13,418 nucleotides of DNA from Clostridiales bacterium (lineage in GTDB: Bacteria > Bacillota > Clostridia > Oscillospirales > Oscillospiraceae). Both the position numbers and the translations under genes were made by a program. The notes beneath the pieces were generated by a model that saw only the letters and a program-made list of their open reading frames with translations, was not told the DNA's origin and ran no database searches. Below, piece by piece: positions 5,964 through 11,994 of the stretch. The stretch covers positions 1 to 13,418 of the forward strand of contig JAJQET010000195.1 of NCBI GenBank assembly GCA_021201515.1, read 5' to 3'. The first letter of the stretch is position 1. Each line of letters opens with the position of its first letter.

Positions 5964-7679
5964 TTAATACTGCTCCTCGTCCTGGAGGGCGTCGACGCCC
6001 TCCTCGCCGGTACGGATCTTGACCACGTTCTCCACATCGTAGACGAAGATCTTGCCGTCGCCGTAGTGGCCGGTGTACAGCACCTTCTTGGCGGTGTCGA
6101 TGATGGTCTCCACCGGGATGGTGCTGACCACCACCTCCACCTGCATCCGGGGCAGGAGAGTGGCCTCATGCACAACACCGCGGTAGTACTCGGGGCGGCC
6201 CTTCTGGACGCCGCAGCCCAGGACGTTGGTGACGGTCATGCCGGTGACGCCGGCCTCCATCAGGGCATCCTTCAGGGCGGGGAACCGCTCCTGCTTGACC
6301 ACGATCTCCAGCTTGGTGATCTTCTCACCAGACGGGACAGGCTCCGCCGCCACGGCCGGGGCGCTCCTGACCTCCACAGGTACGGCGGCCTCCACAGGCA
6401 CCGCGCCGGTGACTGCCGCAGGCAGGCCGCTGCCGGAATAGTGGGGCATGGGGGCAAAGTCCGCATAGGCGCTGGTCAGGCCATGCTCGGTGGGGTCCAG
6501 GCCCTGGACTTCCTCCTCGGCGGAGACACGAAGGCCCACAGTCTTTTCAATGATGAAGAAGGTCAGGGTGATGGCAACTGCCGTCCAGGCGGCCACGGAG
6601 ACCACGCCCAGCAGCTGCAACCCCAGCAGGCCGAAGCCGCCGCCGTAGAACAGGCCCACCAGCGTGTCATTGCCGGGGGCGGAGGTGGTGGCGAACAGAC
6701 CCACGGCGACGGTGCCCCAGATGCCGTTCAGACAGTGGACAGCCACAGCGCCCACGGGGTCGTCAATGCGGAGCTTGTAGTCCAGCAGCCACACGCCGAA
6801 GCAGACCAGCAGGCCGGACACAACGCCGATGATGGCAGCGCCCAGGCAGTCGGTGACGTCGCAGGGGGCGGTGATGCCCACCAACCCGGCCAGGGAGGCG
6901 TTCAGGCACATGGAGACGTCAGGCTTGCCATACTTCAACCAGGTGAAAATCATGCAGGTGACGGTGGCCACAGCGGGGGCCACGGTGGTGGTCAGGAAGA
7001 TGGAGCCCAGCTGTTCCACAGTGGTGGCAGCGGCGCCGTTGAAGCCGTACCAGCCCAGCCACAGGATGAACACGCCCAGGGCGCCCAGGGGCAGGTTATG
7101 TCCGGGGAAGCTGCCAACCTTGATAGAGCCATCCTTCTGCTTGGTGAACTTGCCGATCCGGGGGCCAAGCATCTTTGCGCCGATGAGGGCGGAGATGCCG
7201 CCCACCATGTGGATGGCGCAGGAACCGGCGAAGTCATGGAAGCCCAGCTGAGCCAGCCAGCCGCCGCCCCAAATCCAGTGGGCCTCGATGGGGTAGATCA
7301 GCGCGGAGATGACCGCGGAGTAAATGCAATAAGACAGGAACTTGGTGCGCTCCGCCATGGCGCCGGAGACGATGGTGGCGGTGGTGGCGCAGAACACCAG
7401 GTTGAACACGAACTCCGAGAAGTTGAAGCCCTCGTAAGCGGTGAAGATGTCAAAGCCGGGCTTACCGATGAGGCCGGCCATATCCTCCCCCAGCAGCAGG
7501 CTGAACCCGATGAGGATAAACACCACGGTGCCAATGCAGAAGTCCATCAGGTTCTTCATGATGATGTTGCCGGAGTTCTTGGCCCGGGTGAAGCCTGCCT
7601 CCACCATGGCAAAGCCGGCCTGCATCCAGAACACCAGTGCGGCGCCGATCAGGTACCATACGTTAAATACTGCATCCAT
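5964..7679 (-). CDS. amt: Ammonium channel (Amt) fused to a PII signalling domain
   Basis: The 571-residue protein starts at MDAVFNVWYL, with GGGAG seven bases before ATG 7679; an upstream in-frame ATG at 7721 lacks such support. Residues 1-405 are an Amt/Mep/Rh channel with eleven expected helices. Asp149 in HDFAGS and the twin pore histidines His157 and His315 (VHCLNGIWGT) are present, as is the conserved tail GLRVSAEEEVQGLD. An Ala/Pro/Val-rich linker (about 411-450) leads to a full PII (GlnB/GlnK) domain at 453-571. PII features are the T-loop VQKGRPEYYRG, TGHYGDGKIF (B-loop) and KIRTGEE near the end. The T-loop tyrosine that is uridylylated in E. coli GlnB (Tyr51) aligns with His504. Free PII normally blocks Amt by inserting its T-loop; here the regulator is tethered. 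It has its own promoter and two downstream terminators. Confidence 0.93.
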   Translation of the reverse strand: MDAVFNVWYLIGAALVFWMQAGFAMVEAGFTRAKNSGNIIMKNLMDFCIGTVVFILIGFSLLLGEDMAGLIGKPGFDIFTAYEGFNFSEFVFNLVFCATTATIVSGAMAERTKFLSYCIYSAVISALIYPIEAHWIWGGGWLAQLGFHDFAGSCAIHMVGGISALIGAKMLGPRIGKFTKQKDGSIKVGSFPGHNLPLGALGVFILWLGWYGFNGAAATTVEQLGSIFLTTTVAPAVATVTCMIFTWLKYGKPDVSMCLNASLAGLVGITAPCDVTDCLGAAIIGVVSGLLVCFGVWLLDYKLRIDDPVGAVAVHCLNGIWGTVAVGLFATTSAPGNDTLVGLFYGGGFGLLGLQLLGVVSVAAWTAVAITLTFFIIEKTVGLRVSAEEEVQGLDPTEHGLTSAYADFAPMPHYSGSGLPAAVTGAVPVEAAVPVEVRSAPAVAAEPVPSGEKITKLEIVVKQERFPALKDALMEAGVTGMTVTNVLGCGVQKGRPEYYRGVVHEATLLPRMQVEVVVSTIPVETIIDTAKKVLYTGHYGDGKIFVYDVENVVKIRTGEEGVDALQDEEQY

Positions 7680-7771
7680 AAAAACTCTCCCTTTCATGAA
7701 AAGCGTAGTCTTTGCACACACTGCCCCGCAGTATCTGGAACAATGTGGCTGCCAAACCTTGCGGAAACCCG

Positions 7772-7824
7772 CAAAAAAGAGAAAGACAGGGACGATTCAG
7801 AGGTTTCTGACGTCCTTGTCTTTC
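7772..7824 (-). terminator. Terminator/attenuator hairpin in the amt leader
   Basis: GAAAGACAGGGACG (7781-7794) pairs with CGTCCTTGTCTTTC (7811-7824), one position being non-ideal, and TCAGA/TCTGA (7797-7801 and 7806-7810) continue the stem to a four-base loop. On the minus strand the stem is followed directly by TCTTTTTTG. It lies after the amt promoter, about four bases from the predicted transcription start, so it can act as an attenuator. It may also end readthrough from the MATE gene, which has no other clear terminator. A second small hairpin TTGCGG/CCGCAA (7759-7774) overlaps its T-run. Confidence 0.75.
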
Positions 7825-7834
7825 TGATGGTGAC

Positions 7835-7871
7835 AGTATACTACTTGCAAGCTTGTCCTGTCAAGCTTGCA
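7835..7871 (-). promoter_or_regulatory. amt promoter with a perfect inverted-repeat operator
   Basis: On the minus strand the -35 box TTGACA (7859-7864) and the -10 box TATACT (7835-7840) are 18 bases apart; transcription should start near 7828. The repeat TGCAAGCTTG (7846-7855) and CAAGCTTGCA (7862-7871) is a perfect 10-bp inverted repeat with a 6-base centre. It covers the -35 box, as expected for a repressor site. A further TGCAAG half-site occurs at 7920-7925. Confidence 0.8.
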
Positions 7872-7942
7872 TTTTTGCTCGCTGTGAACTTCGTTTAAAC
7901 TGCCCTTTTCCGCTCAAAATGCAAGTCGAGTTTTGAAAAAAT

Positions 7943-9343
7943 TCACGAACGGTTCTCAAAGGGAGATTTTTGATTCTCCGCAAGGGAAGGGGTCGGCTGC
8001 CCGGCCTCCCGGCCCAGGGGCCGCCAGACGGTGACCAGCATGGTGGTGAAGGAGGCCAGCCCGCCGATGACATTGGAGATCGGCTCCGCCACGAACACCC
8101 CGTACACCTCCAGCCACCGGGGCAGCAGCAGGGTCAGCGGCACCACCAGAATCACCTTCCGGAAGATGGAGAAGAACACAGCGGACTTCGCCTTTCCCAG
8201 AGACACGAAGGTAGACTGGGCGGAAAACTGCAGCGACATGAACACGAAGGCAAAGAAGTAGATCCGAATGGCCTCCGCTCCGCTGTCCAGCAGAGCGCTG
8301 TCCGTGGTGAAGAGCCCCACAAAGGTGCGGGGCAGCAGCAGAATCGCCAGCCAGGCCACCAGCGTATAGAGGAAGCCCAGCGCCGCCATGAAGGCGATGC
8401 CCTGCCGCACCCGGCCATAGTCCTTCGCACCGTAGTTGTAGCCCAGCACTGGCTGCGCCCCGGAGGTCAGCCCCTGCACCGGCAGGGTGAACAGCTCACG
8501 CACAGAGTTCAGCACAGTCATCACGCTGATGTACAGGTCACCGCCATAGGTGCCCAACATTTGGTTGCAGACGATTTGCACCAGCGAGTTGGTGGCGGAC
8601 ATCATGAACCCGGTCAGGCCCAGGGTGGTGATTTCTCTGGCCAGCTTGGGCTGCACCGCCAGGTCAGCCCGGCGGATGCGGAGCCGGGATTTTTTGCTCA
8701 GGAAAAATTGCAGCACCCACAGGGCGGACACCGTCTGGGCCAGCACCGTAGCCACCGCCGCGCCGGTGATGCCCAGGTTCAGAGCGAAGATGAACACCGG
8801 GTCCAGCACCAAATTGATGACCGCCCCCAGCACCGTGGTCAGCATGCCGATGCGGGGATAGCCCTGCAAATTGATGAAGCCGTTCATGCCGGTGCTGAAC
8901 ATGACGCAAAGCGTCCCCAGGATGTAGACGGAAAAATACTGATGGGCGTAGGCGTAAGTGTCCTCACTGGCCCCGAACAGGAACAGAATCTGCCGCTCAA
9001 AAATCAGGCAGACCGCCAGCACCACCGCCGAAGTCCCCAGCAGCAGGGACAGAGTGTTGCCAAAGATGCGCCGGGCCCGCTCCTGATTCCCAGCCCCCTC
9101 TGCGATGGCGCAGAGGGGCGCGCCGCCCTGACCGAACAGCAGGGTGAAAGCGCTGATGAGGGTCACGATGGGGGCAGAAATGCCGATGCCGGTGAGGGCC
9201 ATCTCCCCGTCCCCCGGCAGGTGGCCAATGTAAATGCGGTCTACAATGTTGTAGAGCACCTGCACCAGCTGGGCCACCGTCAGCGGCACCGCCTGGGCCA
9301 GAATGTTCCGCCACATCTTCCCCTGGGTAAAATCACCTTTCAT
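7943..9343 (-). CDS. MATE-family multidrug/cation exporter
   Basis: The 466-residue polytopic membrane protein has the length and pattern of a MATE transporter with twelve helices. Recognisable parts are the N-terminal MWRNILAQAVPLTVAQLVQV, NIVDRIYIGHLPG (32-44), GQGGAPLCAIAEGAGN (71-86) and, in the second half, SGAQPVLGYNYGAKDYGRV. These exporters move cationic drugs or metabolites out, driven by Na+ or H+. The substrate cannot be read from sequence. The start at ATG 9343 has GAGGAC just upstream. An AT-rich stretch at about 9371-9415 probably contains its promoter, but no clean -35/-10 pair is visible. A terminator at 9514-9548 separates it from the XRE regulator upstream, which could still control it. 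Confidence 0.92.
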   Translation of the reverse strand: MKGDFTQGKMWRNILAQAVPLTVAQLVQVLYNIVDRIYIGHLPGDGEMALTGIGISAPIVTLISAFTLLFGQGGAPLCAIAEGAGNQERARRIFGNTLSLLLGTSAVVLAVCLIFERQILFLFGASEDTYAYAHQYFSVYILGTLCVMFSTGMNGFINLQGYPRIGMLTTVLGAVINLVLDPVFIFALNLGITGAAVATVLAQTVSALWVLQFFLSKKSRLRIRRADLAVQPKLAREITTLGLTGFMMSATNSLVQIVCNQMLGTYGGDLYISVMTVLNSVRELFTLPVQGLTSGAQPVLGYNYGAKDYGRVRQGIAFMAALGFLYTLVAWLAILLLPRTFVGLFTTDSALLDSGAEAIRIYFFAFVFMSLQFSAQSTFVSLGKAKSAVFFSIFRKVILVVPLTLLLPRWLEVYGVFVAEPISNVIGGLASFTTMLVTVWRPLGREAGQPTPSLAENQKSPFENRS

Positions 9344-9513
9344 AGTGTCCTCATCACGCCCCGATACACGTTAAAATTTATGATACTGCTCAGTTTATTC
9401 ACTATACCGTTCATCTTTTCGGAGGCATCCTGTCCCCCTCCGGCTGTCCCGGCCCGTCGGCGTCTGTTCCCGCCGGTCGGCCGGATGCGGCAGCCAAACG
9501 CCGCAGAACACAG

Positions 9514-9548
9514 CCGAAAAAAGGGGGTTCCTTGCCCCCCAATATCGG
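9514..9548 (-). terminator. Intrinsic terminator behind the XRE regulator
   Basis: GGGGG (9523-9527) pairs with CCCCC (9535-9539), and CCGA with TCGG can close the base. On the minus strand the stem is followed by TTTTTT (9517-9522). A weaker hairpin, CTGCT/AGCAG (9564-9580), with TATTTT after it, lies between this and the gene's stop. Confidence 0.82.
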
Positions 9549-9589
9549 CAAAATTGCAAAATACTGCTCGATTCTAGCAGCATCATGAG

Positions 9590-10234
9590 TTATTTTTCAG
9601 AGGAGCAGCGCTCCTTCCGCCTGCCCCACACCACGATGTCCGTCCCGATGCAGAGGGCCAGATACACCAGCCAGCACAGGCAATAGCTCAGGAGGGAGTT
9701 GCTCAGCTCCGGAATGGGCATCAGCTGCCAGTAAAAGCCCCCCAGCACCCCGTCTATCATGTTGAACGCACAGGAAAGGGGCATCAGAGTCAGCGGCCAC
9801 ACGTTCAGCAGCGCAAAAAACTCCTTCGCGTCCTGCTTCTGCACTCCAACATACTGCCCCACGGCAAAGACAGCGCAGCCGACGGCCATCAGAACAAAGC
9901 CCACAGCCACCGACGCCGCCGTCTGCCAGGCCACCCAGATGCAGATTGCAATCACCAGCCCCGCAAAGTTGCAGGCCGTGGCGACGACGGTGAAGATACG
10001 GGCGTCTGGCCGATGCTCCGGGGCCGCAGGGATTGGCTCTGTCCCCTTTAAGAGATAGTCGGTGGTGACGCCGAAGTAGTCGCTGAGCAGGATGAGCTTT
10101 TCCAGCTCCGGGGTGCTCTGGCTGCTCTCCCATTTCGAGACGGCCTGCCGGGACACCCCGGCCTGCTCCGCCAGCTCTTCCTGGGAAATCCCCTTCGCCT
10201 TCCGTAACGCTTGGATTCTGTCTGCCAGGTTCAT
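9590..10234 (-). CDS. XRE-family regulator with C-terminal membrane domain
   Basis: The 214-residue protein begins with a Cro/C1-type helix-turn-helix (about 5-62: [20 protein letters not shown], then [18 protein letters not shown], then [11 protein letters not shown]), the form common in clostridial XRE regulators. Residues 80-102, 107-128, 139-160 and 180-203 are four predicted membrane helices, ending in a short basic tail GRRKER. The protein therefore likely binds DNA from the membrane and responds to a membrane or envelope state. AAGGAGG lies eight bases before ATG 10234. It precedes the MATE exporter on the same strand, with a terminator between. Target genes are not visible; autoregulation through the repeat at 10273-10298 and control of the exporter are inferences. 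Confidence 0.88.
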   Translation of the reverse strand: MNLADRIQALRKAKGISQEELAEQAGVSRQAVSKWESSQSTPELEKLILLSDYFGVTTDYLLKGTEPIPAAPEHRPDARIFTVVATACNFAGLVIAICIWVAWQTAASVAVGFVLMAVGCAVFAVGQYVGVQKQDAKEFFALLNVWPLTLMPLSCAFNMIDGVLGGFYWQLMPIPELSNSLLSYCLCWLVYLALCIGTDIVVWGRRKERCSSEK

Positions 10235-10263
10235 AATGAACGCCTCCTTGTTTTGATGGCGTT

Positions 10264-10298
10264 ATGATAGCAGATGGGGCGGTTGCGCCGCCACCATC
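10264..10298 (-). promoter_or_regulatory. Possible extended -10 promoter and dyad upstream of the XRE gene
   Basis: On the minus strand TGCTATCAT (10264-10272) fits an extended -10 box, giving a start near 10257 and a short leader that contains the ribosome site. Just upstream, GATGG (10273-10277) with GGCGG (10278-10282) pairs with CCGCC (10288-10292) and CCATC (10294-10298), a dyad placed where a repressor could block the promoter. The -35 position has no consensus. Confidence 0.42.
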
Positions 10299-10410
10299 CC
10301 GGCCTTGCACTTTGTCAACCGGCGGTTGCATCCGGGAAAAAGGTTCCGTTCCGCTTGAGGCTGCGTTACAGATAGGACAGTATCATGCTTATTTTATGCA
10401 GGATATCGTT

Positions 10411-11442
10411 CTATCTCCTCTGTGGAGCCGGGCTGTCCAGCCCGATCTCCCGATTGGCGTAGCCGTTCAGGCTGCTGTCCCCGAGATTGCCCGCCAGGAA
10501 CTCATAGTAGCCCTGACAACCGATCATGGCCCCGTTGTCCCCGCAGAGGGATAGCTTCGGGAGGTACAGCCTGTCCCCCCGCCGGGCGCAGGACACCTCC
10601 AACCGGGCGCGGATGGTGGAGTTGGCGGCCACCCCTCCGGCGCAGGCCACCTTGCCGTAGCCCAGCTGCTCCGCGGCCAGCATGGCCCGGGGTACTAACT
10701 CGTCCGCAATGGCGGCTGCAAAGCTGGCGGCGAAGTCGGGCAGGGTCAGATCCTCCCCCTTCTGCCCGGCGTTGTGAATCAGGTTCAGCGCCGCCGTTTT
10801 CAGCCCGGAGAAGGACATATCCAGCGGCGCGCCGTCCACCTTGGAGCGGGGCAGGTGGTAGCGCTTTGGGTCGCCCCCCTGGCTCAGCCGATCCATGGGG
10901 CCGCCGCCGGGGTAGCCAATGCCCAGCACCCGTGCCACCTTGTCAAAGCACTCCCCCGCCGCATCGTCCCGGGTTGCCCCCAGGAGGCGCATTTGGGTGT
11001 AATCCTGCACGTCCACCAGCAGGGTGTTCCCCCCGGAGACGCAGAGGCACAGGAAGGGGGGCTCCAGGTCCGGGTGGGTGATGTAATTGGCGGCGATGTG
11101 GCCCCGGACATGGTGCACCGGCACCAGAGGCACCCCCAGGCCGTAGGCCGCGCTTTTGGCGAAGTTCACCCCCACCAGCACCGCCCCGATGAGGCCGGGG
11201 GCGTAGGTGCAGGCCACCGCGTCAATGTCCCGCCGGGTGACGCCTGCATCCCGGAGGGCCTGGTCCGCCAGCTGATAGATGGCCTCCAGGTGCTTACGGG
11301 AGGCGATCTCCGGCACCACGCCGCCGTAAATTGTGTGCATATCCACCTGGGAGGCGATGGCGTCGGACAGCACCCTGCGCCCGTCCTCCACCACCGCCAC
11401 GGCGGTTTCGTCGCAGGAGGATTCCACGGCCAGCAGTATCAT
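10411..11442 (-). CDS. tsaD: tRNA threonylcarbamoyladenosine transferase TsaD
   Basis: The 343-residue protein is a full-length TsaD (Gcp/Kae1/YgjD). It transfers the threonylcarbamoyl group from TC-AMP to A37 of ANN-decoding tRNAs in the cytoplasm, together with TsaB and TsaE. The N-terminus ILLAVESSCDET, ASRKHLEAI, the metal-binding His111 and His115 in HHVRGH, the nucleotide-site stretch CVSGGNTLLV (134-143), and GGVAANSTIR with Asp302 in CGDNGAM are all present. Its ATG overlaps the rimI stop (ATGA), so the two are translationally coupled. tsaB and tsaE, often next to it in other bacteria, are not in this window. No clear intrinsic terminator follows the stop. Confidence 0.97.
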   Translation of the reverse strand: MILLAVESSCDETAVAVVEDGRRVLSDAIASQVDMHTIYGGVVPEIASRKHLEAIYQLADQALRDAGVTRRDIDAVACTYAPGLIGAVLVGVNFAKSAAYGLGVPLVPVHHVRGHIAANYITHPDLEPPFLCLCVSGGNTLLVDVQDYTQMRLLGATRDDAAGECFDKVARVLGIGYPGGGPMDRLSQGGDPKRYHLPRSKVDGAPLDMSFSGLKTAALNLIHNAGQKGEDLTLPDFAASFAAAIADELVPRAMLAAEQLGYGKVACAGGVAANSTIRARLEVSCARRGDRLYLPKLSLCGDNGAMIGCQGYYEFLAGNLGDSSLNGYANREIGLDSPAPQRR

Positions 11443-11951
11443 ACCGTCCCCTCCCCTTCCGTCCGGAAGTCCAGCGTCATAATCAGGGCGTCCTCTTTGG
11501 GGTCGTCATAGTAGTCCTTTCGGCGGCCCACCTGGGCAAATCCGTGCCTCATATAGAGGTTTTTGGCCGCAATATTGGACGGCCGCACCTCCAGCGTCAG
11601 GAAGGACAGGTTCTGCGCCCGGCCGAACTTCAAAAACACCCCCAGCAGCGCCGAGGCCACCCCCTGCTTCCGGTACTCCTGCCGGACGGCGATATTGTTG
11701 ATGTAGCCCTCGCCGGCCACCACCGTCAGCCCTGCATAGCCCAGCACCACGCCGTTGCTGCCGTAGGCCACGATGAAGGAGGAGAGGGGGTTCTCCAGCT
11801 CCTCCTCCAGCATTTCCAGCGTCCAGGGGTGGGAGAAGTTCTGGGCCTCGATTTGGGCCACCTGCTCCGCGGTGTCCCGGTCCATGGGGAGCAGGCGGTA
11901 GCCCACCGGCTCCCGTTTGGCAATGCTGGCGTTATATGGTACAAAATTCAT
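11439..11951 (-). CDS. rimI: GNAT N-acetyltransferase, RimI-like
   Basis: The 170-residue protein is a GNAT acetyltransferase of the RimI type, which acetylates the N-terminus of ribosomal protein bS18 and possibly other proteins using acetyl-CoA. The core signs are INNIAVRQEYRKQGVASALL (84-103) with the CoA-phosphate loop RKQGVA, then LEVRPSNIAAKNLYMRHGF (120-138). Glu121 and Tyr133 in it match the catalytic Glu and Tyr of E. coli RimI. It is about 20 residues longer than usual at the N-terminus; ATG 11951 is kept because GAGGAA lies five bases upstream, but Met23 (MDRDTAEQ) is a possible alternative. It lies 34 bases behind polA and overlaps tsaD, so all three are likely co-transcribed. Confidence 0.93.
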   Translation of the reverse strand: MNFVPYNASIAKREPVGYRLLPMDRDTAEQVAQIEAQNFSHPWTLEMLEEELENPLSSFIVAYGSNGVVLGYAGLTVVAGEGYINNIAVRQEYRKQGVASALLGVFLKFGRAQNLSFLTLEVRPSNIAAKNLYMRHGFAQVGRRKDYYDDPKEDALIMTLDFRTEGEGTV

Positions 11952-11970
11952 GGCGATTCCTCACAATTCT

Positions 11971-11994
11971 GCCTTTTCAGGCCCATCAATGGGC
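11971..11994 (-). other. Two tandem small hairpins at the polA stop
   Basis: GCCCA-TCAA-TGGGC (11981-11994) contains the polA stop codon, and GCCT-TTTC-AGGC (11971-11982) gives a GAAA tetraloop hairpin in the minus-strand RNA. They share two bases, so they compete. There is no T-run, so they are unlikely to terminate; they could tune polA-rimI expression or mRNA stability. Confidence 0.4.

Noticed and set aside
7781..7824. ANTAR-type antiterminator target in the amt leader
   Set aside because: Only one long hairpin is present before the T-run, and its apical hexaloop in the transcript (AAACCU) lacks the G expected at position four of the described ANTAR loop rule.
5607..7898. 763-residue open frame on the plus strand
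   Set aside because: It is antisense to amt-PII, composed of Gly/His/Gln/Ala-rich sequence without any family motif, and runs through two terminators and a promoter. It reflects high G+C, not coding.
7970..9577. 535-residue open frame on the plus strand opposite the MATE gene
   Set aside because: Low-complexity His/Gln/Gly-rich translation with no recognisable domain; the minus strand encodes a clear MATE protein.
10313..10318. TTGACA on the minus strand as -35 box of the XRE gene
   Set aside because: No -10 box at 16-18 bases; the only good -10-like sequence (10264-10269) is 43 bases away.
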